DNA of 64,000 nucleotides, taken from NCBI GenBank assembly GCA_913060875.1, contig CAJXSL010000005.1:231086-295085 (forward strand), written 5' to 3'. Positions 8,324-15,468 of the stretch are shown here, piece by piece (positions within the stretch are counted from its first letter, which is position 1; each line of letters begins with the position of its first letter). This stretch comes from an uncultured Desulfobacteraceae bacterium. GTDB lineage: Bacteria; Desulfobacterota; Desulfobacteria; Desulfobacterales; UBA5852. The notes under the pieces are model-generated. The model had not been told where the DNA came from, made no database searches, and saw nothing but the letters and a program-made list of their open reading frames with translations. The position numbers were made by a program, and so were the translations under genes.

Positions 8324-9865
8324 CTATTGAATAAAGCCCAGTTCCTTCAGATAACCGTTCATTTTCTTGCGTGTCTCAACCAATTCGGTTTCGATCGCCT
8401 CGATTTCGTCCTGCACAGCCTTAATGTCGATCTCCGGCTCAGGCTCAAAAGTGTCGACATAGCGCGGGATGTTGAGATTAAACTCGTTTTCCTTGATTTC
8501 CTTGAACGTGGCCGCATGGGCATACTTGTCGATGCTTTTGCGTTTGCGGAAAGTGGCTACGATTTTTTCGATATCCTGGGGCCTCAGTTTATTCTGGTTG
8601 GTGCTTTGTTCATATTCGCGGCTCGCATCGATAAAAAGGATCCGACGGTTCACTGCCCGCGCTTTATCGAAAATCATCAGGGCGGCGGGGATGCCGGTGC
8701 CGAAAAACAGGTTGGCCGGCAGGCCGATGACGGCATCCAAAAGGTTTTCACGGATGACCGCCTCCCGGATCTTCCCCTCCTGGCCGCCACGGAACAACAC
8801 CCCATGGGGCACCACCACGCCGACCCGGCCGCTGCCTTCCACGGCGGTGGCCAGCATGTGGGATATAAAGGCCCAATCGCCCTTGCTTTTGGGGGGGATG
8901 CCGCGCTGAAAACGGCCGAAGCGGTCTCCGGCCGCCATCTCCTGTCCCCATTTGTCCAAGCTGAAAGGCGGGTTGGCGATGACCACATCAAATTTCATCA
9001 GATTACCATGCTGATCTTTAAATAAGGGATGCCGCAAGGTATCTTCCCATCCGATGTGGGCCGCATCCACACCATGCAGGAACATGTTCATCTTGCACAA
9101 GGCCCAGGTGCTGCCGTTCATTTCCTGTCCGTAGAGGGCATAGTCATCCGAACCCACCTGCTTCCCCGCCCGGATAAGCAGGGATCCGGAACCGCAGGCA
9201 GGGTCGCAGATGCGATTACCGGATTGGGGCGCCACCAATCTGGCCAGGGTTTCGGACACGGCGGCCGGGGTATAAAACTCCCCGGCTTTTTTACCGGCGC
9301 TGGCGGCAAATTTTTCGATGAGATACTCGTAAACATCGCCGATGACATCCATGTGACCCACGGATTCTTTACGCAAATCCAGATCCACCAAGTCTTCCAA
9401 CAGGGTTTTCAGGCGGTTGTTGCGCTGGCGCGTCTGCCCCAGGTTGGCTTCGCTGTTGAAGTCGATATTGCGAAACACATTGTGAAGTTTGGCTTTGTTG
9501 GCATCTTCAAGCTGCTCCAACAGAATATTGATGAGAGCACCGATATTGCTTTGCGTCCGACGCTCGTAAAGGCTGTCGAAGGTGGCAGGGAAGCTGTCTT
9601 CGATTTCATTTTTGTCGCCCATCAATTCTATCTGCGGGATATAAAAACGCTCGAGCTTCATGGCCCGCTCGATGCGCAACCGGTTGCCGCGGTATTTTTT
9701 CTCAAATTCCGCCAGTTTCGATTTATGGATATCACTGAGGTATTTCACAAACAGCATGGTAAGGATGTAGTCTTTATACCCCGCAGGATCGATAACCCCG
9801 CGAAAGGTGTCACAGGCCCGCCAAACCGTATTGAAAATCACATCACGTTTTTGCTCGTCATTCAT
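8324..9865 (-). CDS. hsdM: type I restriction-modification DNA methyltransferase subunit (N6-adenine)
   Basis: 513 residues, the usual length. It transfers a methyl group from S-adenosylmethionine to adenine in the target read by HsdS and forms the M2S core needed for restriction. An N-terminal helical HsdM domain covers about residues 8-160. The Rossmann methylase domain has the SAM-binding DPACGSG at 221-227 and the catalytic NPPF at 298-301, both intact. A C-terminal helix follows. It starts 13 bases after the short HsdS-like gene and is followed by the RhuM gene 16 bases later. Confidence 0.97.
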   Translation of the reverse strand: MNDEQKRDVIFNTVWRACDTFRGVIDPAGYKDYILTMLFVKYLSDIHKSKLAEFEKKYRGNRLRIERAMKLERFYIPQIELMGDKNEIEDSFPATFDSLYERRTQSNIGALINILLEQLEDANKAKLHNVFRNIDFNSEANLGQTRQRNNRLKTLLEDLVDLDLRKESVGHMDVIGDVYEYLIEKFAASAGKKAGEFYTPAAVSETLARLVAPQSGNRICDPACGSGSLLIRAGKQVGSDDYALYGQEMNGSTWALCKMNMFLHGVDAAHIGWEDTLRHPLFKDQHGNLMKFDVVIANPPFSLDKWGQEMAAGDRFGRFQRGIPPKSKGDWAFISHMLATAVEGSGRVGVVVPHGVLFRGGQEGKIREAVIRENLLDAVIGLPANLFFGTGIPAALMIFDKARAVNRRILFIDASREYEQSTNQNKLRPQDIEKIVATFRKRKSIDKYAHAATFKEIKENEFNLNIPRYVDTFEPEPEIDIKAVQDEIEAIETELVETRKKMNGYLKELGFIQ

Positions 9866-9878
9866 TTGTCGTCCTTAT

Positions 9879-10460
9879 CTATCCACTTTTTCGAATCGCT
9901 TTAACGCAGGCCGCTGTAATCAAACTCACACGTTTTTCAGCCAATTGGTGCAGAAGCGCGCACTCCTTCTGCATGAGCATGGCCAAATCGGCAACCTTCT
10001 CTTGGGTTTCAAGGGGAGGTACAGGCACATCGATGCCTTCCAGCACCGCACGTTTCACCACCGGCATATTCACGCCTCGCCCGCTATGCTGGTTCAGGTA
10101 GTGGGCCACGGGTTCCTGGTTGAGATACCATTTCAGGTAATTCGGCAGGATCTGACGGGTATTAATCCGAATAATGAAAAAACAGGCGGCTGCCAGAACG
10201 TCATCCGGCAAATCGTCCTTTACCATAACGGTAAAATTTCGAGCCCCCCGCGCCATAAATAAAAGATCCCCCGCCTTCAGGGTCCAATCCTTTGAAGATT
10301 TCACCGGATTGAAGCGCACCATGGTGTCCACCTCATACGAGAGGCTGTCCGCATTCACATCTCGGGCTTGGAGCAAACAATATGGACCGTCGTCCTGGGG
10401 TACGATCCGGCCCCGGGTGATATAGCCACTCTGAATTTCAGATAGTGCATCGAGTCTCAT
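9879..10460 (-). CDS. short HsdS-like protein with one target-recognition domain
   Basis: 193 residues, about half a normal HsdS. One target-recognition domain covers about residues 1-140, followed by the conserved-region motif 'VPPLETQEKVADLAML' and one C-terminal helix. The ATG at 10460 is preferred to a TTG four codons upstream. It is the first gene of the restriction operon, directly upstream of hsdM, while a full hsdS sits downstream. It could pair as a half-subunit dimer with HsdM to give a second specificity, swap with the full HsdS, or be a leftover of a recombined hsdS. The frame is clean, which argues against decay. Function beyond DNA recognition is inference. Confidence 0.85.
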   Translation of the reverse strand: MRLDALSEIQSGYITRGRIVPQDDGPYCLLQARDVNADSLSYEVDTMVRFNPVKSSKDWTLKAGDLLFMARGARNFTVMVKDDLPDDVLAAACFFIIRINTRQILPNYLKWYLNQEPVAHYLNQHSGRGVNMPVVKRAVLEGIDVPVPPLETQEKVADLAMLMQKECALLHQLAEKRVSLITAACVKAIRKSG

Positions 10461-10629
10461 AGCCCCATTCAAATAACACAGTATGATAGTAACTGCAAAT
10501 ATATTTACAATATTTTTATTTTATTTTATGCAATATATAACATCTTGCTGAAATATTATTTGACATTAAATCATTTTGTATTACAGTTATGTTCATCTTG
10601 CGATAACTTTTATTTTGAAAGGAGCGTCC
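10461..10629. other. AT-rich divergent promoter region between the restriction operon and the CBASS operon
   Basis: This 169-base stretch is far richer in A and T than both flanks and holds the 5' ends of both operons. The plus-strand promoter is listed separately. A minus-strand promoter for the restriction operon must also lie here; a TTGCAG on the minus strand near 10490 is a weak candidate. No clear operator palindrome was found. Confidence 0.6.
10560..10587 (+). promoter_or_regulatory. probable sigma-70 promoter of the CBASS operon
   Basis: A perfect -35 TTGACA at 10560-10565 is followed after 16 bases by TACAGT at 10582-10587, a 4 of 6 match to the -10 consensus. It lies about 43 bases before the ATG of the first operon gene, which has the ribosome site AAAGGAG. 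Nothing else in the operon needs a separate promoter, as the following genes are closely packed. Confidence 0.6.
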
Positions 10630-11136
10630 ATGACCATTGATGACGATCAGAAATTTCAGGTGCTGTTAACCCAGCTTCAGGAGCGCTACTGCGCTTCGCA
10701 CAATATGAGGGAGCGAAGCACGCAGTTTGCCTTATGGATTTCCGGCATGGCCATTGGGCTTGCGTGGCTCTTGATCAGCCAACCCGGTATGACGCTTATG
10801 CAGCGAATTGCATTGACGTTGTTGATAGGAGCGCTCTCCGTCGGCAGTTTCATTTTTATGAAAGGCTTGCAGAAGGGCTTCAACAACAACCGCAAGGCCA
10901 TGATCGCCTGCGAAAAGTCATTAGAGCTGTATGAAACGGGGGTTTATTTAAAGGAATGCCCGCTGCTGCCCGACGCCTATGCCCAAAACAGCCACCGATG
11001 GAGCGATCATTTCAACACACTGATTGTTTGGCTATCGATTGTCATCCTATCGCTGGTCATCCTCACATGGACATGTCCTCAGGCACCTGCCGAAAATTTG
11101 CAGACCATTCAAACCCAAGAACAGAAGGAGCGATAA
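10630..11136 (+). CDS. small three-helix membrane protein, candidate CBASS effector
   Basis: 168 residues. Three hydrophobic segments are visible at about 30-50, 56-78 and 128-147. A charged N-terminal helix precedes them, and a soluble stretch of about 50 residues separates helices 2 and 3. No signal peptide and no enzymatic motif. The ATG has AAAGGAG 6 bases upstream; an earlier in-frame ATG lacks a ribosome site and lies over the promoter. It is the first gene of an operon with a CD-NTase, the usual position of a CBASS effector, and many CBASS effectors are small membrane proteins that damage the inner membrane when a cyclic nucleotide binds. I cannot match it to a named effector family. 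The effector role is inference from position and topology. Confidence 0.75.
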   Translation: MTIDDDQKFQVLLTQLQERYCASHNMRERSTQFALWISGMAIGLAWLLISQPGMTLMQRIALTLLIGALSVGSFIFMKGLQKGFNNNRKAMIACEKSLELYETGVYLKECPLLPDAYAQNSHRWSDHFNTLIVWLSIVILSLVILTWTCPQAPAENLQTIQTQEQKER

Positions 11137-11139
11137 AAA

Positions 11140-12123
11140 ATGACCGACCTTCATAAGGAGTTTGGCACATTTCATGACCGTATTGCGTTAACGTCAGCGA
11201 AAAAAGCAACCTTGCGCACCGCCCGCGATGCAATTCGCGAACGTATTCGCAAGTATTTTCGCGAAAACCTGAAATTGAAGATCCCCAAATTCCGCGGGCA
11301 AGGCTCTTATGCCATGGGTACAACCGTCAATCCGATTGGCGGGGAATATGATATCGACGACGGTGTCTACCTCCAGCATTTGGACAACCAAAACGACAGC
11401 GACTGGCCGGCAGCGGCTACCGTCCATCAATGGCTGGTTAAGGCCACCGATGGCCATACCAGTGAAAAACCGATGGACAAACACACCTGCGTTAGGGTTC
11501 GGTACGCCGGACAATATCATGTGGACCTGCCATCTTACGGCGAGCTGAATGGTCTATACCTGCTGGCCGTTAAGGACGAACCCAAATGGCGCCATAGCGA
11601 TCCGCTGGCTTTGACGGATTGGTTCGTTGAACAGGTAAAATTACAGGGGGAACAGCTTAGAAGGGTTGTTCGATATCTGAAAGCCTGGGCTGATTTTCAA
11701 TCCAACCGGCGCGGTAAAATGCCCAGCGGACTGATCCTTACCGTCCTCGCCGCCCAGAACTTTAAAAGCCACGAGAGGGATGATGTCGCTCTGACCGATA
11801 CGATTCAAGCAATTTCAGATGCCGTAAGCACAGCTTTCTACGTTTTTAATCCGGTTGACATCAGCGAGGAGTTGACGGCCCGCTTAACCGATATTCAGAA
11901 AACTCGCTTTCAAGATGCCATTAAAAAAGGTGCTGAAGACGCAAACGAAGCCGTCTCAAAGAAAGACAGCCACGCAGCATCCAAACAATGGCGCAAACAC
12001 TTGGGGGACCGTTTCCCTCTGGTGGCTAAAAAGAACGACAACGGCACGGCAAAACATACGGCTGCCAGCATAGCTGCGGTCCATGCCCGAAAGAATCCGC
12101 CCAAACCGTGGAGCTGGCGCTAA
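11140..12123 (+). CDS. DncV-like CD-NTase (cGAS/DncV-like nucleotidyltransferase), CBASS sensor-synthase
   Basis: 327 residues. It should make a cyclic di- or trinucleotide alarm signal from NTPs on phage infection. The polymerase-beta-like core is intact: GS at 55-56 (GQGSYAMGT), the metal-binding DID at 71-73 (EYDIDDGVYL), and the third carboxylate in 'YHVDLPSY' at 129. This arrangement matches the Vibrio DncV clade. A helical C-terminal half follows. The protein ends in ...KPWSWR, not in a small residue. It starts 3 bases after the membrane protein, and its stop codon overlaps the E2 gene start (TAATG). The catalytic assignment is strong; the nucleotide made is unknown. Confidence 0.92.
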   Translation: MTDLHKEFGTFHDRIALTSAKKATLRTARDAIRERIRKYFRENLKLKIPKFRGQGSYAMGTTVNPIGGEYDIDDGVYLQHLDNQNDSDWPAAATVHQWLVKATDGHTSEKPMDKHTCVRVRYAGQYHVDLPSYGELNGLYLLAVKDEPKWRHSDPLALTDWFVEQVKLQGEQLRRVVRYLKAWADFQSNRRGKMPSGLILTVLAAQNFKSHERDDVALTDTIQAISDAVSTAFYVFNPVDISEELTARLTDIQKTRFQDAIKKGAEDANEAVSKKDSHAASKQWRKHLGDRFPLVAKKNDNGTAKHTAASIAAVHARKNPPKPWSWR

Positions 12124-12878
12124 TGTCGCAGTGGTATCAGCATAACCACAGCCTGTTTCGCGAAGAACGTAAAAGGCTGGCGGAAGCATGCGAGCTGATG
12201 ATGCTCTCAGTTGTCGCGCCGGGTTTTCCTATCAATTCAGCCGTATTAACAAACACTGAATGCGCTATCGCCCATGGGACATATTCGATCCAAGCAAAAG
12301 ACGGGCGTGGTGAAATCGAGTATGGCATCACCCTATGGACACCTCCAAATTATCCCAAATTGCCACCAGTTTTGTTTGGCAACGATCCCAAATTGCCGAC
12401 TGAAAATATCGATCGCCATATCCCCTTTAATGGGCAAGCCTGCCTTGCTGTTAATAGCGAAATTGAGCTGCATTGGCCTCCCGGGTCAAACCTGGTTGAT
12501 TTCATCGAGAAACTGGTTGCTCCGTTCTTAGCCTGGCAAGCCTATTATGACGCATTCGGTTACCCGCCTTCCTGGGGTGGAAGGTCGCATGGAAACAAGG
12601 GCATTTTTGAGTTTTATACCGATATTCTCGGAATGAGCGGCGATAAGATCATTGTAGGTTTCATGAAATTGCTTGAAAGGAAAAAACCGCCGAAAGGCCA
12701 TGAAATCTGCCCATGTGGTTCAGGAAGAAAGCTGCGCGATTGTCATCAAAATCTACTGAATGAAACACGCCGCATTCTCAACCCGAAAAAGGTGAGGATG
12801 GATTTGGCGATAATAGACGGAAATTCGGGCCCAAAAATTACCCGTAAAAAAAGGATCCCGCCCTTTCGGCACAAATAA
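12123..12878 (+). CDS. E2-like (ubiquitin-conjugating-fold) protein with C-terminal SEC-C motif, short type II CBASS
   Basis: 251 residues. The UBC-like fold covers about residues 15-150: a 'YGITLWTPPNYPKLPP' strand-turn, then 'RHIPFNGQACLAV' with the probable catalytic Cys107 and a nearby His99, then 'HWPPGSNLVDFI'. A compact metal-binding SEC-C motif sits at 196-208 (CPCGSG...DCH). The start overlaps the CD-NTase stop codon. No E1-like activating enzyme and no JAB protease are encoded nearby, so this fits the E2-only (short) type II CBASS layout, in which the E2 acts directly on the CD-NTase. The SEC-C module could bind a partner or RNA; that part is inference. Confidence 0.88.
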   Translation: MSQWYQHNHSLFREERKRLAEACELMMLSVVAPGFPINSAVLTNTECAIAHGTYSIQAKDGRGEIEYGITLWTPPNYPKLPPVLFGNDPKLPTENIDRHIPFNGQACLAVNSEIELHWPPGSNLVDFIEKLVAPFLAWQAYYDAFGYPPSWGGRSHGNKGIFEFYTDILGMSGDKIIVGFMKLLERKKPPKGHEICPCGSGRKLRDCHQNLLNETRRILNPKKVRMDLAIIDGNSGPKITRKKRIPPFRHK

Positions 12879-12901
12879 AACACGGTGATTAGGAGATGAT
12901 T

Positions 12902-14134
12902 GTGATTGAAGAAAAAAGGCGACCGCGACAATCGTTTACACGCGCCCTGAAAAATATTGCCGATCGGATCGATTCGCATATCACGTTCGAGGCAGAATAT
13001 TACAACAGTTTTTTACATAAGAAGGAGCGGGTCGTTTTCCGAGTCAATGCGCTGTGGGCCTTCGGATCGTGGGCCAAGGGGGCGCTGGACTGCGGCGACT
13101 TGGACCTGATGGCAGACATCAGCATGGTGGAAGGCTTCATGCCATTTGAAAGTGTCATCCGCCGAGTTTTGGTAAAAAGGGCGCGGGATGTGCGCCTTTA
13201 TATCGGAACGCCTGAAAAGAACAGTTCAAGGGCAATCATCGAAGACGCGATCTTGATATGGTCGCCTGAAAATCGTGATTGGAAAGCCAATATTGCCGGC
13301 ATCAAGTCCAATCCAGCAATAAAAAGATTCCAGCGAAAAACGGACATCATTCCGTTGCGCAACGAACAGTTATATGCCGAGATTGACGCAATTGAGGCGG
13401 TTGTGGACTTACGGGAAAAAGGCATCTTGGATTGGTCGTGGGTTCCCTTTCCGGAAAAGGAACCCGAAATAGACAAATGGACCTCTACATCAAAGAAAGC
13501 ATTTGAGCGGATTTCAAATCACAGTGGTGTAAAAACGGCAACGGCAATGAAACACGTCATCAACTGGTTTGAGAAAAACGAACCCATCAGGACATGGAAA
13601 TTCGATAACGATAACAGAGCCGCCTTTTGGATAAACGGAAAACGTATCCATGTAGGCAGGCCGTGCCTTGATCAATTTTACATCGATCACCATTCTTGCA
13701 GTGGCATAATGCTTGTCCCCCACATAACCAAACGCGGACCCAATGGTATATGGCATATTCGTCGGGGGAAAGAGCATCCACTTGAAAAAATGTTTTTGAG
13801 GGCAAGCGGCTTCACTATAGTGGGTTCGGATGGTAAGCCCGATATCATTGAAGCAATTTCAGGCTGGGAGTCCGTTAATTTAATCGAAATGTTCAGAAGC
13901 TGCAAAGACGCTGAAGAATTCCTCGAGGATATTTCTGAAGATTTAACGGATGATTGTAAGATTGGCAAAATATCGAGCAAAGACTTGCTTAACGCCATAA
14001 GTTGTGTTGACCAACTTTCAATTGATTGGGAATTCTATGCAATTACGATAAAAGGCACTCGTTTTGATGGGGAAAAATTTGGCCGCCCAAAGCCGGAAGA
14101 ATTGATGACACTTTTAAACACTGACAGAGCGTAG
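12902..14134 (+). CDS. second nucleotidyltransferase-fold protein in the CBASS operon
   Basis: 410 residues. Near the N-terminus it has a minimal-nucleotidyltransferase signature: GS at 55-56 (AFGSWAKGAL) and DLD at 66-68. The third acidic residue expected about 30-60 residues later cannot be placed with confidence. The rest, about 130-410, matches nothing I know; it contains mixed alpha/beta stretches and a His/Cys-rich part near 265-275. The start is taken as GTG at 12902 because AGGAG at 12891-12895 lies 6 bases before it but directly touches the ATG at 12896. It begins 23 bases after the E2 gene on the same strand, so it probably belongs to the same transcript. It is clearly different from the CD-NTase. 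Function unknown; it may be an accessory or regulator of the CBASS system, or a passenger gene. Confidence 0.75.
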   Translation: MIEEKRRPRQSFTRALKNIADRIDSHITFEAEYYNSFLHKKERVVFRVNALWAFGSWAKGALDCGDLDLMADISMVEGFMPFESVIRRVLVKRARDVRLYIGTPEKNSSRAIIEDAILIWSPENRDWKANIAGIKSNPAIKRFQRKTDIIPLRNEQLYAEIDAIEAVVDLREKGILDWSWVPFPEKEPEIDKWTSTSKKAFERISNHSGVKTATAMKHVINWFEKNEPIRTWKFDNDNRAAFWINGKRIHVGRPCLDQFYIDHHSCSGIMLVPHITKRGPNGIWHIRRGKEHPLEKMFLRASGFTIVGSDGKPDIIEAISGWESVNLIEMFRSCKDAEEFLEDISEDLTDDCKIGKISSKDLLNAISCVDQLSIDWEFYAITIKGTRFDGEKFGRPKPEELMTLLNTDRA

Positions 14135-14240
14135 AAAGAGGTAATTTGCACATCGATTAGTGTGGGAAACCCTGGATGGTCCATATCCGTGAAAATCTGT
14201 GCTGACCAGTGGCTATCCCAAGTCCTTTGCTACCCGCAAA

Positions 14241-14277
14241 AATAAAAAGGACTTAGCCCGCATGGGGCTAAGTCCTT
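14241..14277 (-). terminator. rho-independent terminator of tRNA-Phe
   Basis: A perfect 13-base-pair stem (14247-14259 with 14265-14277) and a 5-base loop is followed on the minus strand by TTTTTATTTTT. It lies a few bases beyond the tRNA-Phe 3' end. On the plus strand the hairpin has no T run, but it may also block read-through from the CBASS operon. Confidence 0.88.
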
Positions 14278-14283
14278 GATATA

Positions 14284-14359
14284 TGGTGCCGAGGGACAGA
14301 TTTGAACTGCCGACACGGGGATTTTCAGTCCCCTGCTCTACCGCCTGAGCTACCTCGGC
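14284..14359 (-). tRNA. tRNA-Phe (anticodon GAA)
   Basis: 76 bases including an encoded CCA. The acceptor stem GCCGAGG pairs with CCTCGGC. The D-arm starts GCTCAG and the T-arm contains GTTCAAATC. The anticodon loop is CTGAAAA in a stem GGGGA/TCCCC. The 3' end faces the accessory region to the left. A promoter and a terminator flank it, so it is its own transcription unit. Confidence 0.97.
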
Positions 14360-14426
14360 AAACACACTGGTTTGCTTTCCGGCGTCCCCGTGATGATCGT
14401 TTCAGGTCCGCCAAAAACGAACAAGC

Positions 14427-14455
14427 TATATGGCACAGCTCGGTCGGTCTGTCAA
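14427..14455 (-). promoter_or_regulatory. promoter of tRNA-Phe
   Basis: On the minus strand a perfect TTGACA (14450-14455) is followed after 17 bases by CATATA (14427-14432). The tRNA 5' end is about 68 bases downstream. The -10 is imperfect, but the -35 and spacing are ideal and no other gene lies downstream on this strand before the terminator. Confidence 0.6.
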
Positions 14456-14553
14456 GCAATTTCGAAAGCGTTTTGAATCTTCCGAATAGCGTTGCGGGAC
14501 CGGGATTCCGTATCGCTTAGGCATGGCCCTGCCATGCCTTCGGCCACCGCCCG

Positions 14554-15303
14554 TCAGACCACCTTGCGCAGGTCGCCGTACAAATGCTGAACCAGGGTGC
14601 AGGCCGCCAGGGTGGCGGTTTCGGCCCGCAGGATGCGGGGCCCCAGGGTAGCCAGCTGAAAGCCGGCCCGGGCGGCCGCTTCGGCCTCTTCCTCGGCAAA
14701 GCCGCCTTCCGGGCCCACCACCACCAGCACTCGCCGGGGAGAATCCGCGTCGCCATCGATCACCGCCGGCAGGGGTTCGCGGGCGCCTTCCCAGAACATG
14801 ATGCAGGTGTCGTACTGGCCGGCCTCCCGGACAACATCTTCGAGCCGGCCCTTCGGCAGGATGTCCGGCACCCGCCCCCGGCGGCACTGCTTGACGGCCT
14901 CCCGCGCAATCCGCTCCCAGCGCGCCGTGCGCGCGGCCTGGCGTTTGGCGTCCGGCTGGGGCACCGACCGGGCGGACAGGAAGGGCCACCACCGGGTCAT
15001 GCCCAACTCCGTCAGCTGGCGCAGCAGGAGATCCATCTTCTGGTCCTTCAGCAGGGCCTGGGCCACCACGAGTTCACCTTCCGGTTCCCGGGGTGAGGGA
15101 AACCGGCTCAGCACCTCCAACACCACCTGGTCCCGGGTCACGGTCCGGATACGGCCCTCGCCCTGCATGCCGCCGCCATCGGAAAGGCCAACCACCATAC
15201 CGGGCTTCAGCCGCAGGACTTTGCCCATGTGGCGGGCTTCCTTCCCTTCGATGGTGACGACCTCACCGGCCAGGTCGTCCGGTCTGATGAAAAAATAGCG
15301 CAT
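14554..15303 (-). CDS. rsmE: 16S rRNA (uracil-1498-N3) methyltransferase
   Basis: 249 residues, the usual length. It methylates U1498 of 16S rRNA in the assembled small subunit with SAM. An N-terminal PUA-like domain covers about 1-70 ('GKEARHMGKVLRL'). A SPOUT knot domain follows, with 'LLLRQLTELGMTRWWPF' near 92-108, the SAM-loop 'VVVGPEGGF' near 191-199 and 'LGPRILRAETA' near 218-228. It is oriented away from the acidic-protein gene and toward tRNA-Phe. Confidence 0.95.
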   Translation of the reverse strand: MRYFFIRPDDLAGEVVTIEGKEARHMGKVLRLKPGMVVGLSDGGGMQGEGRIRTVTRDQVVLEVLSRFPSPREPEGELVVAQALLKDQKMDLLLRQLTELGMTRWWPFLSARSVPQPDAKRQAARTARWERIAREAVKQCRRGRVPDILPKGRLEDVVREAGQYDTCIMFWEGAREPLPAVIDGDADSPRRVLVVVGPEGGFAEEEAEAAARAGFQLATLGPRILRAETATLAACTLVQHLYGDLRKVV

Positions 15304-15375
15304 GGGCTTAATTAAAATGGGAAGCGAAATGGTGCAAACCCTTTTTTGGGGGCGGCTTCAGACGGGGTCTCGATC

Positions 15376-15404
15376 TTGACACTCTACCCCCCCTGTGGTA
15401 GCGT
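15376..15404 (+). promoter_or_regulatory. possible promoter of the acidic-repeat protein gene
   Basis: TTGACA at 15376-15381 is followed after 17 bases by TAGCGT at 15399-15404, a weak -10. It lies 65 bases before the ATG. The -35 and spacing are ideal; the -10 matches only at three positions. Confidence 0.35.
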
Positions 15405-15468
15405 TCCTTCGATTTATATCGACGGACAGGTGCGCTGTATAATTGCTTCCAGCATCCAAGAGGGATCC

